In this document: positions 39,072 to 46,374 of the stretch, piece by piece
How positions within the stretch are numbered: the first letter of the stretch is position 1
How the letters are laid out: each line of letters starts with the position of its first letter
Assembly (NCBI RefSeq): GCF_037963145.1
Contig: NZ_CP150144.1
Location: 4,337,832 to 4,401,831 of the forward strand
Origin: Oceanobacillus sp. FSL K6-2867
Lineage (GTDB): Bacteria > Bacillota > Bacilli > Bacillales > Amphibacillaceae
Length of the DNA stretch: 64,000 bases
Direction: 5' to 3'
Position numbers and translations under genes: made by a program
The notes under the pieces: generated by a model
Told to the model about the DNA's origin: nothing
Database searches by the model: none
Seen by the model: only the letters and a program-made list of their open reading frames with translations

Positions 39072-39837
39072 TTTAAATGAATTTTTAACAGATTACTTTT
39101 CCGCAAAAGATTGCGACATTATCTCAAATCAAGATGGCGTATTACAAGTCCAGTTAAATGAACAAATGGATCGCGAGCTAATGAATCGTCCATTTTACTG
39201 GCACTATATTAAAAAAATAGGCCGTACTGGAGATCCTATGCAGCTTACGTTGATAACTAATCCGAAAAAACGTGATACACAAGGAGAATGGATTCACTTT
39301 GGCAGTCCTCGGCTGCAGCAAATTATGAATCATTTAAAGGAAAAAGAAAAATTTACGAAGCTTTTTCAATCTATGGATGTGACAGAAAAAACACCTTTAC
39401 ATCCGTGGTTAGTCGTTAATTTTAAAATCAGCTATCAAGGCCAGCATAAAAAGGATGAAATCATTTCAATTGGTTTGCATTTGGTTAACGGGATGATGAA
39501 GTTAGATATGATGAATCTGTTGTCGAAGTTTTCACTGCAAACAACGATTTCCGATTATTGCTTTACCCTCTCTCCCATAATCAAAATTAAAAGTGGTTAT
39601 CTGCGTTTAGAGGCAGTTTTGTCAAACTATATTGAAGAACAGGAACATACGTGGGCTGAGAAATCAGCAGAACGGTTGCAAGAAGAAATTCAAACACTAA
39701 AACATTTTTATCAAGACAACACAGACAATGAGCAAATGAAAAAGGAACAGGATGAATTAATGAAACGTTATCAGCCGAAAATAACAATGAACATAATTAA
39801 TGGAGGCATCGTGTATTTGCAACAGCAAGCGCTATAA
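39058..39837 (+). CDS. yqhG: YqhG family protein
   Basis: A 259-residue conserved protein of unknown function, predicted soluble, with a charged, helical C-terminal third (residues about 190-245). It is translationally coupled to yqhH by a 14-bp overlap, with the ribosome site (GGAGGAG) inside yqhH. The invariant yqhH-yqhG pairing suggests a partner or adaptor for the ATPase. Confidence 0.87.
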   Translation: MAITNLNEFLTDYFSAKDCDIISNQDGVLQVQLNEQMDRELMNRPFYWHYIKKIGRTGDPMQLTLITNPKKRDTQGEWIHFGSPRLQQIMNHLKEKEKFTKLFQSMDVTEKTPLHPWLVVNFKISYQGQHKKDEIISIGLHLVNGMMKLDMMNLLSKFSLQTTISDYCFTLSPIIKIKSGYLRLEAVLSNYIEEQEHTWAEKSAERLQEEIQTLKHFYQDNTDNEQMKKEQDELMKRYQPKITMNIINGGIVYLQQQAL

Positions 39838-39839
39838 AA

Positions 39840-39872
39840 TAAAGAATAGCAGGTTAAGTTATCTGCTATTCT
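39840..39872 (-). terminator. Terminator between convergent yqhG and yqzE
   Basis: AGAATAGCAG / CTGCTATTCT stem. The leftward side ends in TTTATTTTA, so it serves yqzE best. It overlaps the yqzE C-terminal codons. Confidence 0.7.
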
Positions 39873-40044
39873 CCTTATGGAACATTATTTTTAAAGTAAA
39901 TGGAAGCATACCAAACCATCTTGTCGTGTAAAAGGAATGCTGCTGTTTATGTGCTTCTTTTCTTTTCCTTCTTTCCTCGGATGGTAAGTCTAAATACGAA
40001 ACGACTTGTTCAGTCATAAATTTCAGATAATCATTTCCTGACAT
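39859..40044 (-). CDS. yqzE: YqzE family protein
   Basis: A 61-residue small protein with the family pattern SGNDYLKFMTEQVVSYLDLPSEERRKRK and the C-terminal FGMLPFTLKIMF. It resembles B. subtilis YqzE, which lies beside comG. The start at 40044 has a GAGGTGG site. Function unknown; it may be membrane-associated through its C-terminal hydrophobic segment. Confidence 0.82.
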   Translation of the reverse strand: MSGNDYLKFMTEQVVSYLDLPSEERRKRKEAHKQQHSFYTTRWFGMLPFTLKIMFHKENSR

Positions 40045-40191
40045 TGCTACCAACCACCTCTATTCTAGGTCTTACACTTATTTTTTGCAGATCAAAAAAA
40101 TATATACAATATTTTTTTAAAAAAAAGAAGGGTTTTATCAAATTGCGTCGAATATAGTAATTTGTTGCGAAGTAAAAGGAGGTGAACTGAA

Positions 40192-41199
40192 TTGAATCCC
40201 ACTGCAACTTTTTCGAATAATCTGCTCAATGCTGCAATTAAAGAGAACGCTTCAGACATTCACTTTTATCCATTTAACAATAATACGAATATTTACTTCC
40301 GTATCCAAGGAAAAAGAGTCAAGCATAACCTCATTCAGCTAAAACAATATGAACAGCTGCTCACCTACTACAAATTCATTGCCGGAATGGATATTGGTGA
40401 ATCAAGAAAACCTCAAAATGGAACTATCCAGCATAAAACTGCAACGAATTTATTTTCCTTACGTTTATCAACGCTTCCTCTCCATCAAACAGAAAGTTTG
40501 GCAATCAGAATCCTCCCGCAAGAAACAAAACTTACACTGGATCAACTTTTTCTTTTTAAAAGCCAACTAAATAAAATAAAGGAATGGATGTCGAATCGTG
40601 CCGGTATTATCCTGCTGACTGGTCCAACCGGGAGTGGTAAGACGACAGCGTTATATGCTTTGCTGGAATCCATCTTAAAGGAAAAGTCGTACCAAACCAT
40701 TACATTGGAGGATCCTATTGAAAAAAACATGGATAATATCTTACAAGTGCAAGTAAATGAAAAAGCTGGCATTACGTATCAAACAGGTTTAAAAGCTGCG
40801 TTAAGGCATGACCCGGATATTATTATGGTAGGTGAAATCCGTGACAAGCATACAGCCGAATTTGCATTTGAAGCTTCCCTGACAGGACACCTTGTTTTAA
40901 GCACATTACATGCAAAAAATGCCATAGGGACAATTCATCGTTTAGTCGATATGGGTATCAAGAGAAGTGATATGAAACAATCACTTATAGCGGTTGCCGC
41001 ATTGCAATTACTTCCACTGCAGATGGGTAACGATATTACAAGGAGGGCAGCGATTCTTGAATTACTCGAAGGGGCATTATTAGAAAATATCATTGAAGGA
41101 AACGAATCAACTGAGCTTCATACATTTCATTCATTTGAGTATTTAAGAAAGAAGGCTTACGCTTATGGTTTCATATCTGAAACAGTTTATCATTCGTAA
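40192..41199 (+). CDS. comGA: Competence ATPase ComGA
   Basis: Traffic ATPase that powers assembly of the competence pseudopilus. The 335-residue protein has Walker A LLTGPTGSGKTTALYALL (about residues 140-157), an Asp box ITLEDPIE, Walker B DPDIIMVGEIRD and a His box. It is the first of seven comG genes, behind an AAAGGAGG site. It overlaps comGB by 35 bp. Confidence 0.97.
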   Translation: MNPTATFSNNLLNAAIKENASDIHFYPFNNNTNIYFRIQGKRVKHNLIQLKQYEQLLTYYKFIAGMDIGESRKPQNGTIQHKTATNLFSLRLSTLPLHQTESLAIRILPQETKLTLDQLFLFKSQLNKIKEWMSNRAGIILLTGPTGSGKTTALYALLESILKEKSYQTITLEDPIEKNMDNILQVQVNEKAGITYQTGLKAALRHDPDIIMVGEIRDKHTAEFAFEASLTGHLVLSTLHAKNAIGTIHRLVDMGIKRSDMKQSLIAVAALQLLPLQMGNDITRRAAILELLEGALLENIIEGNESTELHTFHSFEYLRKKAYAYGFISETVYHS

Positions 41200-42214
41200 A
41201 AAAATGCTGAACAGTTCTCTGCAGCTTCGATTCCTGCAACTATTGCACCGTTTATTAACAAATGGTTATCCGTTGTGGGAAGCGATTGAAACAATCAAGT
41301 GGAATAGAGAATTGGTAAAGCCCGCGGCCAGTATTTTAAATTCTCTTGAAGATGGTTTGTCTATTGAGGAAGCATTTGAAAAAGCTAAATTTCATCCAAT
41401 GATTACGTCATACCTTCATTTTGCAAAAAGAAATGGAGATCTTGAAGGGAGCATCAAAAAGTGTGCAGCTATGTACGAATATCGAATAAAAAATACAAAT
41501 AAGTTTAAACAAGCAGCCAGATACCCACTTATTTTATTGTTTATCTTCGCTTTGCTCCTATCCTTTATAAAACAAAGTGTTCTTCCTTCTTTTCAAGATA
41601 TTTTCCAAGCAAGCCCGACCGCTTCATCAACCGTCCAGCTTTCCATTATATTAATTGAAATGCTTACCACCATCACTACTGTTTTATTCATTGTATTCAC
41701 AATTTTACTTCTTGTATGGTTTCTGACGAAGGATAACCTTCCAATTGAAAAGCAATTGAAGATTTACCGGACAATCCCTCTTTATCGCAGCTTCTTAAGG
41801 CTGCAAACGTCCTTTTACTTTGCTACGCACTTCAGTTCCCTGCTTAAAACAGGAATGTCTTTTAAAGAAATACTCGACCACATGACACAGCAAAATAAAT
41901 TGCCTATTATCTCTTACTACACACGGCAAATGACTTCAGAATTATCAAGAGGTGTTCATATTTCCAGTTTACTAACCGTTTTTTATTTCCTGGAAGGACA
42001 ATTGACGAATATATTCAGTAAGAATGCGGACGCACAATCATTGGAAAAAGACTTAAGTATCTACGGAGAGCTGTTAATGGAGGAAATTCAAAGAAAAATT
42101 ATTAAAGTCATCACATTAATCCAACCAGTATTTTTTGCAGTTTTGGCTGGATTCATCATTTTTATCTATATAACGTTAATGTGGCCAATGTTCCAGTTAA
42201 TTAAAACAATCTAA
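41165..42214 (+). CDS. comGB: Competence membrane protein ComGB
   Basis: Polytopic GspF-family inner-membrane platform of the pseudopilus machine. The 349-residue protein has hydrophobic segments at roughly residues 117-140, 160-185 and 318-342 and the YPLWEAIETIKW-type GspF repeat. It overlaps the end of comGA, which suggests coupled translation. Confidence 0.95.
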   Translation: MVSYLKQFIIRKKMLNSSLQLRFLQLLHRLLTNGYPLWEAIETIKWNRELVKPAASILNSLEDGLSIEEAFEKAKFHPMITSYLHFAKRNGDLEGSIKKCAAMYEYRIKNTNKFKQAARYPLILLFIFALLLSFIKQSVLPSFQDIFQASPTASSTVQLSIILIEMLTTITTVLFIVFTILLLVWFLTKDNLPIEKQLKIYRTIPLYRSFLRLQTSFYFATHFSSLLKTGMSFKEILDHMTQQNKLPIISYYTRQMTSELSRGVHISSLLTVFYFLEGQLTNIFSKNADAQSLEKDLSIYGELLMEEIQRKIIKVITLIQPVFFAVLAGFIIFIYITLMWPMFQLIKTI

Positions 42215-42230
42215 AAGGAGTGCTATTACG

Positions 42231-42533
42231 ATGTTTAATAACAACCGTGGTTTTACGTTAATTGAAATGCTAATTGTTTTGTTAATCATATCTGTCTTAA
42301 TCATCCTTATTGTTCCCAACCTGGGTGATCGGAGCAATGAGGTTCACAGCAAAGGCTGTGAGGCACTTGTAACCATCGTTCAAGGTCAAGTAGATGTTTA
42401 TTATATGGAAAATAACTCGTATCCGAACAGTTTAGATGCATTAGTTTCTGATTATCTAACTGAAGATCAGCTCACCTGTCCTAATGGAGAGGATTTAAAC
42501 TTATCAGCAGATGGAAATGTATCGGCACCTTAA
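42231..42533 (+). CDS. comGC: Major competence pseudopilin ComGC
   Basis: Main structural subunit of the transformation pseudopilus. The 100-residue protein has a short leader (MFNNNRG) cleaved before the N-methylated Phe in GFTLIEMLIVLLIISVLIILIVPN, then a globular domain with two cysteines (in KGCEALVT and QLTCPNGED) likely to form the family's disulfide. A strong AAAGGAG site lies upstream. Confidence 0.95.
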   Translation: MFNNNRGFTLIEMLIVLLIISVLIILIVPNLGDRSNEVHSKGCEALVTIVQGQVDVYYMENNSYPNSLDALVSDYLTEDQLTCPNGEDLNLSADGNVSAP

Positions 42534-42954
42534 TAATAATCAAGGCTTTACATTGCTGGAAGTTCTCTTTGTACTTGTTATTTTTTCCATTATCAGTGTA
42601 ATTTTCCCGCCTTTCCAATCGGAAATTATTGAAAAGCAAAAGGACAAACAGTTTTTAGAAACGTTGGAAATCGATGTCTTATATGTTCAAAATATGACCT
42701 ACTTAACTACGGGTGAGAATGTATTTATTCGTTTTTATCAGGATAATTATAAAATCATTCAAGGCAGCAATATAATAACAGAGCGGGTGTATCCTGATGG
42801 ATGGAATGTGGATTACAGACTTAATAGTGATATTCGGTTTAATGGGAAAGGTACGTTTCTATACCCAAGAACGATTCATATAACAACAACATATAGCGAA
42901 TATCGGATCGTCTTTCAGTTTGGGAAAGGAAGGTTTTATATTGCAAAACCATAA
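42511..42954 (+). CDS. comGD: Minor competence pseudopilin ComGD
   Basis: 147-residue minor pseudopilin with prepilin motif NQGFTLLEVLFVLVIFSIISVI. It overlaps comGC by 23 bp. An internal ATG at 42517 is an alternative start. C-terminal globular domain without recognisable catalytic motifs. Confidence 0.9.
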   Translation: MEMYRHLNNNQGFTLLEVLFVLVIFSIISVIFPPFQSEIIEKQKDKQFLETLEIDVLYVQNMTYLTTGENVFIRFYQDNYKIIQGSNIITERVYPDGWNVDYRLNSDIRFNGKGTFLYPRTIHITTTYSEYRIVFQFGKGRFYIAKP

Positions 42955-43285
42955 TGGATTTACATTAATAGAAGTTTTAATTGCATCCGGTATTGTTTTC
43001 ACCGTCATTGCTACATTTTCGCCAATTATTTCCACACTTCATACAGAGCAGAAAGTATTAAGTGAGCGTCGTAAATTAGCATATGCGCTGCACGATGAAT
43101 TACAGCAATTTATTTGGAATACAAATACACTGCTTCCTAAAGAGTTCATACAAACAATTGATGAAAATAAGGAAGTACAATTTAAATTTCAGCAAGAAAA
43201 TGGGGTTATTAAAGGATGTGCAAAATGGAATAATGCGAAAAATAATAACGAAAAACTCTGCTTCTATGGATTACCGGAATCATGA
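42941..43285 (+). CDS. comGE: Minor competence pseudopilin ComGE
   Basis: Minor pseudopilin with the prepilin motif HNGFTLIEVLIASGIVFTVIATF. A TTG start at 42941 is chosen because GGAAGG lies 7 nt upstream, giving a five-residue leader and 114 residues. The ATG at 42920 lacks a site. It overlaps comGD by 14 bp and comGF by 20 bp. Confidence 0.85.
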   Translation: MQNHNGFTLIEVLIASGIVFTVIATFSPIISTLHTEQKVLSERRKLAYALHDELQQFIWNTNTLLPKEFIQTIDENKEVQFKFQQENGVIKGCAKWNNAKNNNEKLCFYGLPES

Positions 43286-43685
43286 AAGAGGATTTACATT
43301 TGTCACCGTTTTATGCATGATGGTCTTTCTTTCTGTCAGCTTACCTCTTTTGAGCTATTTAATTCAAAGTATAAATTCCACATCGAATTATACTGAAATT
43401 TCTGTGCAGCAATTTTTCCAATTTGTTCGGGATGATATTATTGACGCTACGAACATCCAAGTAACAAAGGAAAAGCTGTATTTTGTTAAGTTACATGAAC
43501 AAGATACAGCGACGCTTGAACTGTATGGATCAAATGTTAGAAGACAAGTCGATGGAAAAGGACATGAGATTTATCTTCGGGATGTTGAAGGTATTTCCTT
43601 CACTTCACTGCCCTACGGGGTTCAAGTTACCGTAATTACTACATCAGGAGAAAAATATGAAAAAAAACTCGCTTATTATGAATGA
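43266..43685 (+). CDS. comGF: Competence protein ComGF
   Basis: Minor pseudopilin-like protein of about 139 residues with NHERGFTFVTVLCMMVFLSVSLPLLSYL at its N-terminus. The open frame extends back to 43083, but that part lies within comGE in another frame. The ATG at 43266 gives a typical leader length, though its ribosome site is weak, so translation is probably coupled to comGE. Confidence 0.82.
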   Translation: MDYRNHERGFTFVTVLCMMVFLSVSLPLLSYLIQSINSTSNYTEISVQQFFQFVRDDIIDATNIQVTKEKLYFVKLHEQDTATLELYGSNVRRQVDGKGHEIYLRDVEGISFTSLPYGVQVTVITTSGEKYEKKLAYYE

Positions 43686-44025
43686 ACATGGCATCGTACT
43701 GCCATATGTAATTTTTATAACGACATTAGTTTTTATGTTTATCATGACCGCTATTCATAGCTATAAACAAGATATTGCACTTACCCAGAGGCATATTCAG
43801 CAAGTTAAAATAGAAACCCTCTTTCAAATGGGCTACGAAACTGTTAAAGCAGAAATGACCGATCAGCAACCTCCCAATTCAGTCAGCTATCATTTCCCTG
43901 ACGGCAGTGTAAGCATTGCAATAACTCCAGCAGGTAATACAATGTATGAATTATCCTTTACAATCAAAACATATGAATCCGATACAACATTTGCGTTCAC
44001 CAAAATACATTCCTTAACGCCTTAA
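43657..44025 (+). CDS. comGG: Competence protein ComGG
   Basis: 122-residue last comG product with a ComGG-like N-terminus: basic leader (MKKNSLIMNEHG) and hydrophobic segment IVLPYVIFITTLVFMFIMTAI. The canonical GFTLxE is absent, as is usual in ComGG. It overlaps comGF by 29 bp. Confidence 0.85.
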   Translation: MKKNSLIMNEHGIVLPYVIFITTLVFMFIMTAIHSYKQDIALTQRHIQQVKIETLFQMGYETVKAEMTDQQPPNSVSYHFPDGSVSIAITPAGNTMYELSFTIKTYESDTTFAFTKIHSLTP

Positions 44026-44057
44026 GTTTGTACATTTTTTAACAAACTTTGTTTTTC
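44024..44057 (+). terminator. Terminator of the comG operon
   Basis: AAGTTTGT / ACAAACTT stem followed by TGTTTTTCT right at the comGG stop. Confidence 0.8.
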
Positions 44058-44117
44058 TAACTAAATAAGCAAATTAAATACTATAATAAAGGTATCAAAG
44101 CTGCTGAGGTGATTTAG

Positions 44118-44819
44118 GTGGACAATACACTAAAAGTTACTAATGTTTTAAGTGATCCAACAAGGTACCATATTTACCAATATATTTTTAGAGAACATAG
44201 AGACGTAAGCGTAGTTGAAATTGCAAATCATTTTGATGTGCACCCTAATGTAGCAAGAATGCACTTATCAAAACTTGAAGAGATAAACCTTGTCACAACT
44301 CATTTTAAAAGAACGGGAAAAGGCGGAAGGCCAGGAAAAATGTACCAAATCTCTGAAGAAGTCATTGAATTAAGCTTCCCATCTAGGGATTATAAAACCC
44401 TCTCTTCAATTGCATTGGAATCATTAATGGAGCTTGGTGAAATTGGCGAACGGGCGCTCTATTCCACAGGTAAAAAGTATGGACAACAATATATAGAGGA
44501 TTTTCAAACAGATAATTATTCTATGCTTTCCAGCAAGGACAAACTTCGTATGCTTGAGCAAGCAACAGAAGAACTGGGGCTCCTCCCTTCTTTTATGTAT
44601 GATGAAGCAAATAATACCGTTCGTTTCTTCGTGAATAACTGTCCTTTTAAAGAGTTAGTGTTGAAAAATCAAACGGTTGTTTGTCAAATGCACTATCTGT
44701 TTTTAAAAGGAATGTTTGATGTCTTATTTGAAGGATCAGCTTTACAAATGGAAGGAAATATGTTTACTGATAATTGCGGAAATTGCAGTTATCGGGCTAA
44801 TCTTGCAATTGTTCCATGA
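44118..44819 (+). CDS. Winged-helix transcriptional regulator with a C-terminal cysteine cluster (SufR-like)
   Basis: A 233-residue regulator. The N-terminal ArsR/DeoR-like winged helix (about residues 1-85) includes VVEIANHFDVHPNVARMHLSKLEE and a wing RTGKGGRPGKMY. The C-terminal half holds four cysteines spaced C-X13-C-X30-C-X2-C (NNCPFKE, VVCQMH, NCGNCSYR), reminiscent of SufR-type Fe-S-binding regulators. It starts at GTG 44118 with a GAGGTG site. No neighbouring target is obvious, and no suf/isc genes are in the window. Fe-S or metal sensing is an inference; family membership is likely but not proven. Confidence 0.75.
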   Translation: MDNTLKVTNVLSDPTRYHIYQYIFREHRDVSVVEIANHFDVHPNVARMHLSKLEEINLVTTHFKRTGKGGRPGKMYQISEEVIELSFPSRDYKTLSSIALESLMELGEIGERALYSTGKKYGQQYIEDFQTDNYSMLSSKDKLRMLEQATEELGLLPSFMYDEANNTVRFFVNNCPFKELVLKNQTVVCQMHYLFLKGMFDVLFEGSALQMEGNMFTDNCGNCSYRANLAIVP

Positions 44820-44890
44820 CATTCGTTTACATTCTCTAATTCCTCATATATAATAACAATGAAAAGGCTACCTAAAAGGAGGGGGAAGAC

Positions 44891-45133
44891 ATGGATCGTA
44901 TGTTTCGTGTTCTTGCCTTTTGGACAGGTATTTTTACAGTAATGTTTTATGTCGGTGATATGACGAACACCGCACTACTATTCCTGGCTCAAACGGCATT
45001 TTTCCTTACAGTAAGTTATTTAAAGTTATCTGAACGCATGTACATGTACTTATTCGGAGCATATTGTACCATTTTCATGATTGGCTTTACATGGTATTCT
45101 GAATTCATTCTTGTACCTGGTTTCGGACATTAA
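44891..45133 (+). CDS. yqgY: DUF2626 family small membrane protein YqgY
   Basis: 80 residues with three hydrophobic segments (RVLAFWTGIFTVMFYVGD, ALLFLAQTAFFLTVSYL and MYLFGAYCTIFMIGFTWY). Matches YqgY/DUF2626. An AAGGAGGGGG site lies upstream. Function unknown. In B. subtilis it also lies next to yqgX. Confidence 0.85.
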   Translation: MDRMFRVLAFWTGIFTVMFYVGDMTNTALLFLAQTAFFLTVSYLKLSERMYMYLFGAYCTIFMIGFTWYSEFILVPGFGH

Positions 45134-45140
45134 AAAGCTG

Positions 45141-45177
45141 AAAAACCCTTGCATCTCAATAAGATGCAAGGGTTTTT
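45141..45177 (+). terminator. Terminator between convergent yqgY and yqgX
   Basis: AAAAACCCTTGCATCT / AGATGCAAGGGTTTTT stem with a short loop. Symmetrical, likely bidirectional. Confidence 0.9.
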
Positions 45178-45193
45178 CCTTCCGTCTATACAT

Positions 45194-45817
45194 TCATGCA
45201 CGAACAAAAGGATTGTTCTGCTTTTCTTCGCCAATAGTTGTCTGAGGCCCATGTCCAGGGTAAACCGTGCAGGAATCGTTTAATTGATACAATTTATTTT
45301 TTATCGAAGCCTCAATTTCTTTCATGTTCCCACCTGGAAGGTCAGTTCTGCCAATACCATGATAGAACAAAACATCTCCACTGATAATGAATTCATCTTG
45401 ATCAAAGATAAGGCTTACACTACCAGGGGAATGACCAGGTGTATGTATAACTTCAAACGTAAAATCTCCTATCTTCATTGGGCCTATATTAAATGTAAAA
45501 TCAGCTGGCTTCATAACAATTTCATTTCCTAATAGCTTATAGGATCCATTCATTTGTGGATCTGACAACCAAGAAAGCTCATTTTCATGTATATACACGT
45601 CTGCACCGACTGCTTTTCTTATTTCATCTAGGGCAGCAATATGGTCAAAATGGGCATGGGTCAATAAGATTGCTTGAACGCGAAGTTTCTCACGTTCTAA
45701 AAATGCTTTAATTTTATCTGCCTCTGCACCTGGGTCGATTAGCAAAGCGTTTCCTTTACTATAAACAATATAACAATTTGTGCCAATTGGACCTAACGGC
45801 ATTCCCTTTACTTTCAT
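45194..45817 (-). CDS. yqgX: Metallo-beta-lactamase fold hydrolase YqgX
   Basis: Zinc-dependent hydrolase of the glyoxalase II-like group. The 207-residue protein has the HxHxDH motif in LLTHAHFDHIAALDEI, a further His in TPGHSPGSVSL, and the C-terminal YPGHGPQT. The start at 45817 has a TTGGAGG site and the family's N-terminal MPLGPIGTNCYIV. Substrate unproven; methylglyoxal-related thioester or a similar small molecule is possible. Confidence 0.92.
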   Translation of the reverse strand: MKVKGMPLGPIGTNCYIVYSKGNALLIDPGAEADKIKAFLEREKLRVQAILLTHAHFDHIAALDEIRKAVGADVYIHENELSWLSDPQMNGSYKLLGNEIVMKPADFTFNIGPMKIGDFTFEVIHTPGHSPGSVSLIFDQDEFIISGDVLFYHGIGRTDLPGGNMKEIEASIKNKLYQLNDSCTVYPGHGPQTTIGEEKQNNPFVRA

Positions 45818-46001
45818 TAAAAAACCTCCAATATAATTAACTATCATTCCACGTTAGAAAACGTTTTACAATTACTCGACAAAACCAATTTAATGTTTTA
45901 GAATAAATACTATATGGTCATAGTTACATAATAATATAAAATCAATTCCTAATTCAATTTCTATGATTAGGAAAATGAACGCTTCAAAGGAGGATAAAGT
46001 T

Positions 46002-46175
46002 ATGGGACATCTTATTTTAGCAATCGTATTATTATTCGTCGCATTACTTGCTGTAGTTTCAGTTATTCGTCAACTGAAGTATAAAAATCTATTTGCTTTA
46101 GCGTTTTCAGCTTTGACAGCATTGGCGTTTGGATTTTTTTCAATTGCAACCATTATTTCAGAAATCGCTGGATAA
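46002..46175 (+). CDS. yqgW: DUF2759 family small membrane protein YqgW
   Basis: 57-residue, almost wholly hydrophobic protein (GHLILAIVLLFVALLAVVSV, then a basic turn and a second helix ending IATIISEIAG). Matches DUF2759/YqgW. The start at 46002 has an AAAGGAGGA site. Function unknown. Confidence 0.82.
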   Translation: MGHLILAIVLLFVALLAVVSVIRQLKYKNLFALAFSALTALAFGFFSIATIISEIAG

Positions 46176-46198
46176 TTATTAAACGTCAATAAAAAGCA

Positions 46199-46228
46199 AA
46201 AGTTAACTTTTTAAAAGTTAACTTTTTT
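46199..46228 (+). terminator. Terminator after yqgW
   Basis: AAAAGTTAAC / GTTAACTTTT stem with T run. Confidence 0.82.
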
Positions 46229-46327
46229 TATGTTTGAGCCGAATTACAGTTTATTATTTTCAAATCTGACCAGTATGTGTTTTATTATTAAACTCCTGCA
46301 TCTCTCTTCACAGCAAAACTCCAAAAA

Positions 46328-46364
46328 ATAGCCGCCTATAGTTATTTTAACTATAGGCGGCTAT
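46328..46364 (-). terminator. Terminator after the LtaS-type gene
   Basis: Perfect 17-bp stem (ATAGCCGCCTATAGTTA and complement) with a 3-nt loop and a T run on the leftward strand. Confidence 0.92.
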
Positions 46365-46374
46365 CACTTTCTAA

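Noticed and set aside
40090..40136. Possible ComK box upstream of comGA
   Set aside because: A/T-rich tracts are present, but the best match is AAAA-N6-TTTT with no properly spaced partner AAAA-N5-TTTT box, so it cannot be told from background.
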